Part shown: piece after piece, positions 48,676 to 58,940 of the stretch
Layout of the letters: each line of letters opens with the position of its first letter
Position numbering within the stretch: the first letter of the stretch is position 1
NCBI GenBank assembly: GCA_039696685.1
Contig: CP155566.1
Coordinates: 2,108,001-2,172,000 of the forward strand
Reading direction: 5' to 3'
DNA from: Vibrio sp. CDRSL-10 TSBA
GTDB taxonomy: Bacteria; Pseudomonadota; Gammaproteobacteria; Enterobacterales; Vibrionaceae
DNA: 64,000 nucleotides
Notes under the pieces: model-generated
Told to the model about the DNA's origin: nothing
What the model saw: only the letters and a program-made list of their open reading frames with translations
Database searches by the model: none
Translations under genes and position numbers: made by a program

Positions 48676-50116
48676 ATGGACTATCCAGTCATAGCAAAAC
48701 AACTTCTCGAGCATCTGGGCGGTAAACAAAACATCCAGGCGCTGGCACACTGCGCAACCAGACTGCGTTTGGCAGTCAAAGATGAGGACCAGATTAATGA
48801 AGCGGCCATTGACGGGCTGCAGGGCGTAAAAGGCCAATTTAAAGTCGCAGGTCAATATCAGATCATTTTTGGATCCGGTATTGTCAACCAGGTTTATGCC
48901 GAGATGGCTAAACTGACGGGCATGGCTGAAATGTCGACCAATGACGTGGCCGCAGCCGGCGCAGATAAACAAAATCTTGTACAACGCGCGGTGAAAGGCC
49001 TGTCCGATATTTTTGTACCGATCATTCCGGCCATTGTCGCCGGCGGTCTACTGATGGGGCTGTTTAATGTCCTGACGGCAAAAGGGCTGTTTATTGATGG
49101 TCAGTCTCTGATTGACGCCAACCCGGGTCTGGCTGACTTGGCCAGCATGATCAACACCTTTGCCAACGCACCTTTTGTTTATTTACCTGTATTGCTGGCC
49201 TTCTCTGCGTCACGTAAATTTGGTGGCAACCCCTTCCTTGGCGCCGCACTGGGTATGCTGATGGTTCACCCGGACCTGCTTAACGGCTGGGGTTTTGGGA
49301 GTGCGGCCGTGCATGGCACTGTGCCTACCTGGAATATTCTCGGGCTGGAAATAGAAAAAGTCGGTTACCAGGGCTCAGTACTACCGGTTTCTGGTCTCAG
49401 CATTTATTCTGGCTAAAGTTGAGCTGGGACTGCGTAAGGTTGTACCTTCGGTACTGGATAACCTGCTGACTCCGATGCTGGCTATTTTTATCACCGGTTT
49501 TCTGACCTTCACTCTGGTGGGCCCAATCACCCGTGATGTCGGCTTTATGCTCGGTGATGGCCTGAGCTGGTTATATGACTCTGCGGGTTTTGTTGGCGGT
49601 GCGGTGTTTGGCCTGATTTACGCTCCGTTTGTGATTACCGGTATGCACCACAGCTTTATCGCGATTGAAACCCAGCTGCTGGCAGATATCGTAACCACAG
49701 GCGGTACGTTCATCTTCCCGATTGCCGCGATGTCCAATGTGGCGCAAGGTGCAGCAGCACTGGCGGTCGCTTTTACCACCAAAGATGTCAAACAAAAAGG
49801 CATCGCGATGCCATCGGGTATCACAGCACTGCTTGGCATCACTGAACCCGCCATGTTCGGCGTTAACCTCAAGCTGCGCTATCCGTTCATTGCGGCCATT
49901 ACCGGTGCCGCAGTCTCGAGTGCTTTCCTGACCCTGTTTCATGTTAAAGCGCACGCGCTCGGCGCCGCCGGTATTCCGGGGATTATCTCCATCAATCCGG
50001 AAAAAATCGGCTATTACGTGGTGGGTATGGTGATTTCATTCGCCGTAGCCTTCGGTCTGACCATAGTGCTGGGTATGCGTCAAAAAGCCAAGCAAGGTGT
50101 CAGCGCAACAGCCTGA
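48676..50116 (+). CDS. scrA: Sucrose-specific PTS enzyme IIBC ScrA
   Basis: Inner-membrane PTS permease that imports and phosphorylates sucrose. The EIIB domain comes first, with the phosphorylated Cys26 in ALAHCATRLRL, then GLQGVKGQFKVAGQYQIIFG. The EIIC domain follows from VPIIPAIVAGGLLMGLFNVL and includes GMHHSFIAIETQLL and the GITEPAMFGVNLKL substrate motif. No EIIA is fused, so the phosphate should come from the cell's EIIA-Glc, as for other ScrA proteins. The frame breaks at 49387-49391 (GGTTC read as GGTTTC). Corrected, it reads VLPVLVSAFILAKVELG and has 479 residues. Confidence 0.92.
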
Positions 50117-50151
50117 TCCTGAATAAACAATCACTGACTGATGAATAGCAA

Positions 50152-50180
50152 AACGCCCGGCGAAAGCCGGGCGTTGTTTT
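50152..50180. terminator. Bidirectional terminator between scrA and the TonB receptor
   Basis: A perfect 10-bp stem AACGCCCGGC/GCCGGGCGTT with a GAAA loop, T-rich on both strands. It serves scrA (plus) and the receptor gene (minus). Confidence 0.9.
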
Positions 50181-50193
50181 CTGTGTGCTTTTC

Positions 50194-52342
50194 TCAGAAC
50201 TGATAACCCAGTTTGACTTCAATCGTACGCTCCGCACCGTACCAACAGTTCATATTGTCGTAACAGGTGTAGGATTCTTCATCAAACAGGTTACTGGCAA
50301 TCACGTCGGCACTGACCCCTTGCAGACGCTCACTGACTTTGCCCAGATCATAGCCGAGTGAAAAATCAACAATGGTGTAGTCCGGCACTTTACCCTGGGT
50401 GTTGGTAGCATCCATCATCATGCTGCCCACGTAACGTGCGCCTGCGCTGACCCGGCTGCCATCAAGCGCTCCCTGATCAATCTGATAGGTGCTCCACAGT
50501 GTTGCGCTGTGTTCAGGCACATAAATCGGTGTCGTACCCTGCAGACCATTGGCGCTATCCTTGGTTACTTCAACATCGGAATAGGTGTAACTGGCGGCAA
50601 TATCCCAGCCCGGTGTAACCCACCAGCGGCCTTCGACTTCGATCCCCTGTGAGCGCACTTCGCCGACCTGAATATCATCCTGATAATCGGCGGAAGAAGG
50701 ATCGGTCACCACAACATCGCTTTTGACGATATGGTACAAAGAGATGCTGCCTTGCTTGCTCATATCCGCCGATTGGTATTTAACCCCGATTTCCACCTGT
50801 TCACCGGTTTCAGGCTTAAACGGCTGGCCGAATTGGCTGTCGACCCCGGCCACCGGAGAGAAGCTGGTTGCGAAGCTGGCAAAAGGCGCCAGGCCAGAAT
50901 CAAATTCGTATAATGCACCGACCCGATAGGTAAACTCGTTGTCATCCGCATCCGTGCTGTAACCGGATACCTCGCTGCTGCTGGTATAATGGTCAAAGCG
51001 GCCACCGCCAATCAGCACCCAGCGATTCCAGCGTAACTGGTCCTGAAAGTAGAAACCCAACTGTTTGATGGATATATCGTACGCATACAGGCCCGTCTGC
51101 GTGACACTGCCACGATCCAATAGGTTATTGTTGGGTGCATACAGGTTGAAGCTATCAAATTCGCTGTTGTTTGAGTCAAAAGTTTTGTAATCCGAATTGC
51201 CTTTCAGACGCTGGTAATCCACTCCCACTAACAGATTGTGCTCGACACTGCCCCAGTTCAACTGACCCGATAACTGGTTATCAACCACAATGCCTCGCGA
51301 GTCTTCATCGGTGCTGTAAATGTTACGCTGCAGAGTACCGCTGACTTCATCAAATTGTCCGGCGCCATGATAGGTGTTTTCCTGATACAAAGACGCATCG
51401 GTATAACGCAGACTTTGCAGAAACGGACCATTGATCGTTGAAATCATGCTGAATTCTATAACCCAGCATCACGAATTCCCGTTCAAACTTGCTCCAGTTC
51501 ACATCGCCAGCCGAAGTCGATGGTGAGGTTGAACCATAGGGGTTTCCGGTTACGGTACCTGATGCTGGCAACGCAGAATTCATTCCCATATCCGGATCTT
51601 TTTGATAGTACAGATTCAGGTTAAGTAACGTATTGTCGGTAATTTGCCAGTCCAGAGACGGAGCAAGCACGTAACGTTCTTCTTCCGTGCCATCGACCTG
51701 GCCATCCTGTTTACGCGATTTGGCTACCAGACGATAACGTACATCGCCGTCACCAATCGGACCTGTGGTATCAAGTGTGACCTGTTTGAGGTTGCGCGAA
51801 CCGCCGGACACCGACAGCTCAGTATGTCGCTGTGACTGCGGTTTTTTAGCAATCACATTCACCATACCGCCCGGTGGCATTGCACCGTACAGTACTGAAG
51901 TCGGCCCTTTAAAGATTTCCACTTGCTGCATTGCAATCGGATCAATCTGTGGTTGCAGGTTCCAGCCTTTCAGATACTGCACCAACATACCATCGTAATA
52001 GCTCTGATTAGACTCAAAACCACGAATATAGAAATTATCTAGCATGGTGACTGCGCCACCTTTGGTTTCCGTCACCACACCCGGCGCATAACGTACCGCC
52101 TGCCCGAGCGAGGTTACTCCGCGCTGCTCTAACTGTTCTCCGTCAAGGACGCTGATACCCTGCGGCGTTTCTTGCGGATCCAGTGTGGTTTTGGTCGCGG
52201 TATTGCGATAGGTTTTGCCCAGGATGGTCAGAGTGTCGACCTCCGGGGACTCTGATTGTTGTGCCAGTACCAAAGGAGTGGCGAACATCGCCATGAGCGC
52301 GAACGCGATCGGAGAGAGTGTGGAGTGCTTAACAACCGCCAT
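50194..52342 (-). CDS. TonB-dependent siderophore receptor
   Basis: Outer-membrane iron-siderophore importer of the FhuA/FoxA-like family. It has a signal peptide (STLSPIAFALMAMFATPLVLA), a TonB-box-like DTLTILG, a plug domain (ETPQGISVLDGEQLEQRG, YIRGFESNQSYYDG, GPTSVLYGAMPPGGMVNVIAK) and a beta-barrel ending IEVKLGYQF with a terminal Phe. The frame breaks at 51420-51424 (GTTC read as GTTTC on the coding strand). The corrected join is HDFNDQWSVLQSLRYTDASLY and the protein has 715 residues. The substrate is not evident; a hydroxamate-type siderophore is a guess. No biosynthesis genes are nearby, so it may take up foreign siderophores. A Fur-like box lies just upstream. Confidence 0.88.
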
Positions 52343-52370
52343 GATGAACTAACTACCCTGCTGTTACATT

Positions 52371-52389
52371 ATGAGAATAAATATCATTT
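52371..52389 (-). promoter_or_regulatory. Fur-like box upstream of the TonB receptor
   Basis: On the minus strand the 19 bases AAATGATATTTATTCTCAT agree with the Fur consensus GATAATGATAATCATTATC at most positions. The site is about 30 bp upstream of the receptor start, between it and the AraC gene. Iron repression is the expected outcome. Confidence 0.6.
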
Positions 52390-52436
52390 GTATTTTATCC
52401 AAAGTGCCGGGCTGAAAGTTAACAATTTGGAGCATG

Positions 52437-53312
52437 TTAATCCGCTCGTGCGCAAATCGGTAACCAGTATTCCATTGCGGCGTTATCGCAGGCGCAGTTG
52501 TAATCAGCCGGATACCGCTCCAGCTCAAATCCGTCCACTCCCCGATAAGGAGAATCCGGCAGCCATTCAAAAATAAACCATTCCAGAGTATCGGCCAGTT
52601 GCGAGACCGGTCCGCAGTGTTTCACCACCGCATAAGTTTGCGCCGGAATATGCACTGTATTTAACCCCGCCATCCAATGACTTCCTGCGGCCCAGTAGCG
52701 CAACTGCCCATGTTCACTGCCGACCTGGGTCACGTCGATGACCCCCGTTAACGGACCTGACTTGCTATCACTTTGACAAGAAAGATAGGTCTGCCAGATT
52801 TTCGGCACCTGAGCAGTGAAATCCGGTTGTGAAGAGAGTAAGCCGCGGATTGTTGTGGCGACACCGAATAACTCAAATGCTGCTTGGCTCTCCAGCCGGA
52901 CTTCAACCAGACGAGTACGGCGCTCACCACGCGGCGCCAATTGTTGTGCCTGCAACGGTTTACGCACGCCTGTGCGCTGCCCTTTCTGGCGATATTGGCG
53001 CGGACTGATACCGAAATGGTGTTTAAAGGCGCGACTAAAACTGACTTCAGAGTTAAAACCGAGCGCCAGTGCAATATCAATCACCCGCTCCTGACTGCAT
53101 ACAAGACGCTCAGCGGCTTCACTCAGCTTAATCTCGCGTACATAGTTCGCCACCGTCAGACCAGTTTCATTGTGAAATACCCGTTGCAACTGCCAGCGCG
53201 ACCAGCAGCTCTGCTGTGAAAGCTGCTCCAGCGACAGAGGCTGGTCTAAATGCTGGTGAATGTAGTCGAGCAAATTGCAGATTCGCGTAAATGAAGCGGA
53301 CACAGCGCCCAT
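52437..53312 (-). CDS. AraC-family regulator with C-terminal GyrI-like effector domain
   Basis: A 291-residue regulator. The DNA-binding part is N-terminal: LLDYIHQHLDQPLSLEQLSQ starts the first helix-turn-helix, and IDIALALGFNSEVSFSRAFKHHFGISPRQYR is the second with the family signature. From about residue 135 a GyrI/Rob-like effector domain follows (RLVEVRLESQAAFELFGVATTIRG, YAVVKHCGPVSQLADTLEWF). This layout is that of Rob, which binds small hydrophobic ligands. It ends 95 bp upstream of the TonB receptor on the same strand, so it is likely the receptor's regulator or a co-transcribed neighbour (inference). Confidence 0.85.
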   Translation of the reverse strand: MGAVSASFTRICNLLDYIHQHLDQPLSLEQLSQQSCWSRWQLQRVFHNETGLTVANYVREIKLSEAAERLVCSQERVIDIALALGFNSEVSFSRAFKHHFGISPRQYRQKGQRTGVRKPLQAQQLAPRGERRTRLVEVRLESQAAFELFGVATTIRGLLSSQPDFTAQVPKIWQTYLSCQSDSKSGPLTGVIDVTQVGSEHGQLRYWAAGSHWMAGLNTVHIPAQTYAVVKHCGPVSQLADTLEWFIFEWLPDSPYRGVDGFELERYPADYNCACDNAAMEYWLPICARAD

Positions 53313-53401
53313 GTAAACTGACTCCTGAGTATCTTTGCCTGATAGTGTCGCATAAAACCAATCTTAATGAGAAGTGTTATCAACTATACCAAGCAACCTG
53401 G

Positions 53402-53426
53402 AGTTGCAGCCAACACCGCTGCAACT
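53402..53426. repeat. Extragenic inverted repeat
   Basis: AGTTGCAGC (53402-53410) pairs with GCTGCAACT (53418-53426) within the AraC-thiD gap (53313-53790). It lies next to TACCAAGCAACCTGG and TTCAAGTAGGAAG. It resembles palindromic extragenic elements I recall from Vibrio genomes. It could also end a transcript. The identity is not certain. Confidence 0.4.
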
Positions 53427-53535
53427 TCAAGTAGGAAGAGGATAATCACTTGATGCAGGGGTGAGCGCGCCAATCGAGCTAAAATGGCGCTGAATGATCA
53501 ACAGCCACAAAAATCTCTGCTATCATCGGCATCTT

Positions 53536-53643
53536 ATAGTCGGGGAGCTGCAAAGCTGAGATCGCCAGGAGATTTGCCACAGGCAAAGCGCCATTGCGAG
53601 ACCCGTAGAACCTGATTCAGTTAGTACTGACGTAGGGAACTAT
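53536..53643 (+). ncRNA. TPP riboswitch (THI element)
   Basis: All conserved THI-box blocks are present in order: the closing stem ATAGT/ACTAT at the ends, CGGGG, the CTGAGA core, GAGACCCG, GAACCTGAT, then GTTAGTAC and CGTAGGGAA. It binds thiamine pyrophosphate and turns down the thiD-thiM-thiE operon when thiamine is sufficient. Confidence 0.95.
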
Positions 53644-53709
53644 AGTGTTGTGGTAAGGCTTGTAAGCGGGTTGACATATAATGGCGCCCTGCCATTTCTC
53701 ACAACATGA

Positions 53710-53756
53710 CCGCCTCGCGGCGGCTGTTTAGCACAACCTGACCGGTGACGCTAAAC
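53710..53756 (+). promoter_or_regulatory. Hairpins between riboswitch and thiD (possible expression platform)
   Basis: CCGCC/GGCGG (53710-53714 with 53719-53723) is followed by GTTTAGC/GCTAAAC (53726-53732 with 53750-53756). They lie 35 to 80 bp before the thiD start, whose ribosome site is AGGAG. They could hide that site or end transcription under TPP control. Which applies cannot be told by eye. Confidence 0.4.
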
Positions 53757-53790
53757 GGGTTTCCTGATTGTCAGACGATTAGGAGCCCAA

Positions 53791-54657
53791 ATGCCTCAAT
53801 CAGATAATCAATCCCAAACCTATCTTAACACACCCATTGTGCTGACCATTGCCGGTTCAGACAGTGGCGGCGGCGCCGGTATCCAGGCCGATATCAAAGC
53901 CATCTCAGCCACCGGCGGTTATGCCTGCAGCGTGATTACCGCCATCACCTCGCAAAACACACAAGGTGTCAGCGCCATTCTGCCGGTGCCGGTTGAACAT
54001 GTCGAAAGTCAGCTCGATGCCGTGTTCAGCGATCTCGATATCGTCGCGGTCAAAATTGGTATGCTGGCCGACAGTCACATCATCGCCGCCGTGGCGCGTA
54101 AACTGCGCCAGTATCAGCCGCGTTTTGTGGTTTTGGATCCGGTCATGGTGGCCACCAGCGGCGATTTACTGCTGCAAAGCGCGGCAATCGACAGCCTGAA
54201 ACAGGAATTGCTGCCCTTGGCGACCCTGATCACGCCTAACCTGCCGGAAGCGGCCGCACTGACCGGCCTGCCAGCGTGCGAGCAAGAATCGCAGCTTGAG
54301 GTAATGAGCGAAGCACTGCGTGCCCTGCCATGTAGGGCCGTGCTGCTCAAAGGCGGTCATCTGGCGGGAACCAGTCACAGTGATGACTGGCTGCTGAGCG
54401 GCGCGGACACTGTGGCATTCCGCGCTCAGCGGGTCGACACCCAAAACACTCACGGCACTGGTTGTACGCTGTCGTCAGCGATCGCTTCTTACCTCGCGCA
54501 GGGATTTGCGTTGCAAGATGCCATTCGCCACGCCAAATACTACATCTCTCAGGCGATTGCCCATGCCGATGAGCTGAGTATCGGCCGCGGTCATGGTCCG
54601 GTGCATCACTTCTTTGCCCTCTCTCCTATTGTTTCATCTTCGCAGGAATCATTATGA
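53791..54657 (+). CDS. thiD: Hydroxymethylpyrimidine (phosphate) kinase ThiD
   Basis: Phosphorylates HMP and HMP-P to HMP-PP for thiamine synthesis; cytoplasmic. The ATG at 53791 has AGGAG upstream. Ribokinase-fold landmarks are [20 protein letters not shown] at the N-terminus, [29 protein letters not shown], and the anion-hole motif [20 protein letters not shown] with the catalytic Cys. It has 288 residues, slightly long because of an N-terminal tail of about 15 residues. Its stop overlaps the thiM start by four bases. Confidence 0.94.
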   Translation: MPQSDNQSQTYLNTPIVLTIAGSDSGGGAGIQADIKAISATGGYACSVITAITSQNTQGVSAILPVPVEHVESQLDAVFSDLDIVAVKIGMLADSHIIAAVARKLRQYQPRFVVLDPVMVATSGDLLLQSAAIDSLKQELLPLATLITPNLPEAAALTGLPACEQESQLEVMSEALRALPCRAVLLKGGHLAGTSHSDDWLLSGADTVAFRAQRVDTQNTHGTGCTLSSAIASYLAQGFALQDAIRHAKYYISQAIAHADELSIGRGHGPVHHFFALSPIVSSSQESL

Positions 54658-55478
54658 ATATTGAGCTTATCGCACGCACCTTTCAGACCCTGCGCAGCAG
54701 TCAGCCGCTGGTAGTCAGCATTACCAATTATGTGGTAATGAACAACAGCGCCAATGCGTTACTGGCCGCCGGCGCCTCTCCAATCATGGCCCATTCACGT
54801 CAGGAGATGGATGAACTGATGCAGATTGCCGGAGCGCTGGTGATCAATATCGGCACCCTGGATGAAACCTGGATTGAGCGCATGGCATTTGCCATTGATG
54901 CAGCCAATCGCCATCACAAACCAATTATTCTCGATCCGGTCGGCTGCGGCGCGAGCCGTTTGCGCACGGACACTTCGCGCCGTTTCGCCGCGCAGGCCGA
55001 GCGCCTGATCATTCGCGCTAATGCCTCTGAAATCATGGCTCTGGCCGGGATGGATACGCAGGGACAAGGAGTCGACGCCAGAGATACCAGCCACAGCGCC
55101 ATCAGCGCCGGGCAGCAGCTGGCCAGACAATATAACGCCAGTGTGGTGATTTCCGGCGCGCAGGATTTTATCATCAGCGGCGATCAGGTCGTACAGCTGA
55201 GTAACGGCGATGCCATGATGCCCAAAGTGACCGGCATGGGATGCAGCCTGAGCGCTTTAACCGGCGCCTGCGCGGCGTGTGGTGATCTGAGCGGGCTCAG
55301 CGCCGCCGCCATCATGGGCGTTGCGGGCGAACTGGCGGCGCTGCAGGCTAAGGGGCCGGGCAGCCTGCAACTTGCTCTGCTCGATGCTCTGCACCTGCTG
55401 GATGAAAACACCTTAATCAACCGAGTAAAGCTGCAGACTATGCTCAATCCAACTGAACCGCAGGAGTTCAACCGATGA
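54654..55478 (+). CDS. thiM: Hydroxyethylthiazole kinase ThiM
   Basis: Salvages the thiazole moiety by phosphorylating hydroxyethylthiazole. The 274 residues begin [20 protein letters not shown], followed by [24 protein letters not shown], the family signature. Later blocks are [23 protein letters not shown] and [15 protein letters not shown] with the catalytic Cys. ATGA overlaps at both ends (thiD-thiM and thiM-thiE) show translational coupling. Confidence 0.95.
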   Translation: MNIELIARTFQTLRSSQPLVVSITNYVVMNNSANALLAAGASPIMAHSRQEMDELMQIAGALVINIGTLDETWIERMAFAIDAANRHHKPIILDPVGCGASRLRTDTSRRFAAQAERLIIRANASEIMALAGMDTQGQGVDARDTSHSAISAGQQLARQYNASVVISGAQDFIISGDQVVQLSNGDAMMPKVTGMGCSLSALTGACAACGDLSGLSAAAIMGVAGELAALQAKGPGSLQLALLDALHLLDENTLINRVKLQTMLNPTEPQEFNR

Positions 55479-56122
55479 GCGGCTATCGTTTATATCTGGT
55501 CACCGATGATCAGCAGGATCTGACCACCTTATGTCAGGTAGTGAAACAAGCCGTACGTGGCGGCGTGACCATGGTGCAAATCCGCGAAAAACACGGTGAT
55601 GTGCGCGCCTTTATGCAACGCGCCGAAGCAGTCAAACAGATCCTGAGCGGTACGGGTGTACCGCTGATCATCAATGACCGGGTCGACGTTGCTCTGGCAG
55701 TCGATGCCGATGGTGTGCACCTTGGTCAGAGTGATATGCCGGCCCGGATTGCCCGTCAGCTGCTGGGCGCAGATAAGCTGCTTGGCCTGTCGGTCGAAAA
55801 TGAGCAGCAATTTATCGACGCCCATCAGCTGCCGGTTGATTACCTGGGGTTAAGTGCGATTTTTGCCACCCCGACCAAAACCAATACCGTCAAACACTGG
55901 GGTCTTGACGGGCTCGACTGGGCCATGCAGCACACTCGCCTGCCACTGGTGGCGATCGGCGGCCTCAATCAAGACAACATTGCCGATGTCGCTGCAACCG
56001 GCGTAGACGGCATTGCTCTGGTCTCCGCCATCAGCCATGCCAGCCACCCCGAACAAGCCGCCAGCGCTTTACGTGACTTGATTGATGCACATAATCCTCG
56101 AAAAGTCATTCAAAATAATTGA
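55475..56122 (+). CDS. thiE: Thiamine-phosphate synthase ThiE
   Basis: Joins HMP-PP and thiazole phosphate to thiamine phosphate. The 215-residue TIM barrel shows YLVTDDQQD at the start, [14 protein letters not shown] (diphosphate contact), [41 protein letters not shown] and [29 protein letters not shown]. It completes a salvage set with ThiD and ThiM. The de novo genes thiC and thiG are not in the window. Confidence 0.95.
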   Translation: MSGYRLYLVTDDQQDLTTLCQVVKQAVRGGVTMVQIREKHGDVRAFMQRAEAVKQILSGTGVPLIINDRVDVALAVDADGVHLGQSDMPARIARQLLGADKLLGLSVENEQQFIDAHQLPVDYLGLSAIFATPTKTNTVKHWGLDGLDWAMQHTRLPLVAIGGLNQDNIADVAATGVDGIALVSAISHASHPEQAASALRDLIDAHNPRKVIQNN

Positions 56123-56250
56123 ACAAGAGCCACAAGCTGGATTGCTGTTGAGGCCATCAAGAACCCCGTAGACTGCCTCCATCAACCCACAGTACACCAA
56201 CTGTTGAAAGCAATAAAAGCAATCCGCAGCAAGCGGGTGAGGAGCACAAG

Positions 56251-56946
56251 ATGATTGAAGTAAGAGCGGCAGCAGCGCGTGGCCGGGCAAATTTTGGCTG
56301 GCTGGACAGTAAACATACCTTCTCGTTCGGTCACTATTACGATCCGGCGCACATGGGCTTTTCCGAGCTGCGCGTCATCAATGATGACCAGGTCACACCC
56401 GGCGCGGGCTTCGATACCCATGGTCACCGTGACATGGAAATCATCAGTTATGTGCTGGAGGGCACCATCGCCCATAAAGACAGTGCCGGCAATGTGAAAA
56501 CCCTGCCGGCCGGTGAATTTCAGCTGATGTCAGCCGGGCGCGGCATTCACCACAGTGAGTTCAATGCCTCCGACAGCGATACGCTGAAATTCCTGCAAAT
56601 CTGGATTCAGCCAAATACGCTGGGCGGCGAACCGGGTTACCAGCAGAAAGATTTCGGTCAGGAGCCGGGCCTGACGACCATCGCCACCCCAAACGGTGAG
56701 AATGGCACACTGCACATCAAACAGGATGCGAAGCTGCACCAGTTAATCCTGCAGCCAGGCACTGATTTGCACCTGGATGTCGAGCCGGGTCGGCGGATTT
56801 ATATCCATCAGATCGACAGCGAGCTGATCGTCAACGACGTGATGCTCACGCCGGGCGATGGCGCGAAAATCAGTGGCGAAAGCGAGCTGCAGCTGCGTAA
56901 CGCCAGCGATGTGGCGGTTAAAGCCCTGGTGTTTGATCTGCCATAA
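56251..56946 (+). CDS. Pirin family protein (YhhW-like)
   Basis: A 231-residue bicupin of the pirin family. The first cupin has the metal ligands in place: His57 and His59 in FDTHGHRDME, and His101 and Glu103 in IHHSEFNAS. The opening WLDSKHTFSFGHYYDPAHMGF is characteristic. E. coli YhhW has quercetin 2,3-dioxygenase activity in vitro; the physiological role is unknown. The start ATG follows GTGAGGAG. It is 128 bp past thiE and ends at its own terminator, so it is probably a separate unit or the tail of the thi transcript. Confidence 0.88.
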   Translation: MIEVRAAAARGRANFGWLDSKHTFSFGHYYDPAHMGFSELRVINDDQVTPGAGFDTHGHRDMEIISYVLEGTIAHKDSAGNVKTLPAGEFQLMSAGRGIHHSEFNASDSDTLKFLQIWIQPNTLGGEPGYQQKDFGQEPGLTTIATPNGENGTLHIKQDAKLHQLILQPGTDLHLDVEPGRRIYIHQIDSELIVNDVMLTPGDGAKISGESELQLRNASDVAVKALVFDLP

Positions 56947-57011
56947 GCTGGCAGCACGCGGTATAACATTCGTTGACCAGCACTCGTTTGCCAGCATGAG
57001 AAAGTCGTAAC

Positions 57012-57040
57012 AAGGGCCTGCATATCTGCAGGCCCTTTTG
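57012..57040 (+). terminator. Terminator after the pirin gene
   Basis: A perfect 11-bp stem AAGGGCCTGCA/TGCAGGCCCTT (57012-57022 with 57027-57037) with a TATC loop and a T tail. It also faces the end of the urease operon from the other strand and could stop both. Confidence 0.88.
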
Positions 57041-57077
57041 TGTCTCCGGCTGAAGCGTTATCAGCAGGTATGTCTGT

Positions 57078-57615
57078 TTATCGGCGGCTGAGCTGACGGA
57101 TAGCAAGCACAGCACGGCGCACCGCTTTACTCACCATCAGGCTAGCGACAATCACCGCGCCGCTCGCCAGCAGCGTACCCAAGGCGTATTGCAGCAATGC
57201 ACCCTGAGACTCAGCGCCCTGCACGATACCGTGACAGGCACTGAACAGCGCCACCGCGGCCAGCGCCAGCGCCTGCAACGCAGAAACGGCGCATCGCAAT
57301 CAGAGCCAAGGGCAGCAGAACCAGCGACGCCATCACCACAGTTTCAATATGGCTGGTGTTGACCCACTCAATGCCGACCACAAAACCCAGCGCCAGTGCG
57401 CCCAGTACCACACCAATCGCTTTAGATGCGGTCTTCCAGCCATAAGGCGCAGCAAACATGCCAATCAACAGCAGCGCCAGCAGATGATCGGCGCCGGTCA
57501 GCGGATGCATGAATCCGTGTGCAAAACTGGCCGTGGTGTCATGACCCGGATGCGCCCAGACCGCACCACTGGCCAGCAGGCTGCTCGCCGCCACAATAAA
57601 TTTGGTTACTTTCAT
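57078..57615 (-). CDS. ureJ: HupE/UreJ-type nickel permease
   Basis: Membrane protein that supplies nickel to the urease. The ATG at 57615 has AGGAGAG upstream; a GTG at 57618 is the alternative. A signal-like segment (KFIVAASSLLASGAVWA) is followed by HPGHD and the family motif HGFMHPLTGADHLLALLLIG, then further spans. The frame breaks at 57283-57287: the coding strand reads CCGTTTCTG for CCGTTCTG. The corrected protein reads LALIAMRRSALQALALAAVALFSACHG, restoring the second His-containing motif, and has 178 residues. It is the last gene of the urease operon. Confidence 0.86.
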
Positions 57616-57632
57616 CACTCTCTCCTTGTCAA

Positions 57633-58274
57633 TTATTGTTCGGTGACCGTGACCTTAACGTCACGCTGTGCCAGCATCCCCTGGCGGACAATAAAGTCGA
57701 TCACGGTTTTCAGCCCGTCACCGCGCATCAAATTGGTAAATACAAACGGTTTCTCACCGCGCATTTTTTTCGCATCCCGATCCATGACCTCCAGTGAAGC
57801 GTTCACCATCGGCGCCAAATCGGTTTTATTAATGATCAGCAAATCCGATTTGGTGATCCCCGGCCCGCCTTTGCGCGGGATTTTATCCCCGGCGCACACA
57901 TCGATCACATACAGGGTCAGATCGGACAGTTCAGGGCTGAACGTCGCACTGAGGTTATCGCCGCCGCTTTCCACCAGCACCAGCTCGAGCCCGGCATGAC
58001 GCGCCTGCAGCTCATCAATGGCTGCCAGGTTCATCGACGCATCTTCACGAATTGCCGTGTGCGGACAACCGCCGGTTTCCACCCCGAGAATGCGGTCCGC
58101 TTCCAGCGCCTGATGTCTGAGCAAAAATTCTGCATCTTCCTTGGTGTAGATGTCGTTGGTGACCACCGCCAGGTTGTAATGTTCGCGCATCGCCAGACAG
58201 AGCTGGCGCAGCAGCGCGGTTTTACCTGAACCGACCGGGCCACCGACCCCGACTCGTAAGCATTGTGTACTCAT
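57633..58274 (-). CDS. ureG: Urease accessory GTPase UreG
   Basis: GTPase that drives nickel delivery to apo-urease. It has 213 residues with P-loop GPVGSGKT at residues 12-19, [13 protein letters not shown], the nickel-binding CPH motif at residues 70-72 ([16 protein letters not shown]), [17 protein letters not shown] and the base-recognition NKTDL. It acts with UreF and UreD in one complex, and the gene follows ureF directly. Confidence 0.96.
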   Translation of the reverse strand: MSTQCLRVGVGGPVGSGKTALLRQLCLAMREHYNLAVVTNDIYTKEDAEFLLRHQALEADRILGVETGGCPHTAIREDASMNLAAIDELQARHAGLELVLVESGGDNLSATFSPELSDLTLYVIDVCAGDKIPRKGGPGITKSDLLIINKTDLAPMVNASLEVMDRDAKKMRGEKPFVFTNLMRGDGLKTVIDFIVRQGMLAQRDVKVTVTEQ

Positions 58275-58277
58275 TGT

Positions 58278-58940
58278 CTAACTCCTGAATAATCGTGAAT
58301 ACTGCGTCTCATGCCAGCTGCTGAGCATGGCAAAACGTTGCAGGGTTAAGCCGACCGAGGCGTCATCCAGTGACAAGCCCCGCTCTATCGCCGACTCGAA
58401 TTTCGGCATCATCGCCAGCAGCACCTTTTGCGCTGCCGTCTGGCCGAGGGGAATGGTTTTACACGCTACCGTGACCTGATTCTCCAGCCAGGACCAGAGC
58501 CAGCCGACCACGGCCTGTTCCAGATCGAGACCAAAATGGTGCGCGGCCTTGGCGTATAGCGGCAGGTAGCTCATCTGGCGAGCCTCAGCAGGCAGCTCAA
58601 CCTCCAGGCTGGTCAGCAAGCGACATAAGGTCTGACCGAGGATCTGCTCCTCTTTCACCAGTTCCGCCGTCTCGCGATACGCCAGCAGTATGTCCTGCCA
58701 GTGTTGCAGCGCATCAAGGTCGGGTTGTTGCCAGGCATGATAACAGCGTGCCAACAGCGGAATATCGAGGCTGGCCTGGCCCTGCGCCAGCAACGGTTCC
58801 AGCCAGGCCAGCAAACTCTGCTCATCGTTCACCAACTGGTGCTCAATGGCACTTTCCAGCCCCTGACTATAGGCAAACGCTCCAATCGGCAGACTCGGAC
58901 TGCTCAGATGCAGCAGCGAAAGCAGTGCCTGGGTCTTCAT
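58278..58940 (-). CDS. ureF: Urease accessory protein UreF
   Basis: All-helical accessory protein that bridges UreG and UreD on apo-urease. The ATG at 58940 overlaps the ureE stop by one base (TGATG). The 220 residues show LLHLSSPSLPIGAFAYSQGLESAIE, the family N-terminus, and a C-terminal QTAAQKVLLAMMPKFESAIE helix. A TTG three bases upstream is a weaker start. Confidence 0.94.
   Translation of the reverse strand: MKTQALLSLLHLSSPSLPIGAFAYSQGLESAIEHQLVNDEQSLLAWLEPLLAQGQASLDIPLLARCYHAWQQPDLDALQHWQDILLAYRETAELVKEEQILGQTLCRLLTSLEVELPAEARQMSYLPLYAKAAHHFGLDLEQAVVGWLWSWLENQVTVACKTIPLGQTAAQKVLLAMMPKFESAIERGLSLDDASVGLTLQRFAMLSSWHETQYSRLFRS

Noticed and set aside
53665..53690. TTGACA next to TATAAT as a thi promoter
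   Set aside because: The two hexamers are adjacent without the needed 16-18 bp spacing, and they lie downstream of the riboswitch.
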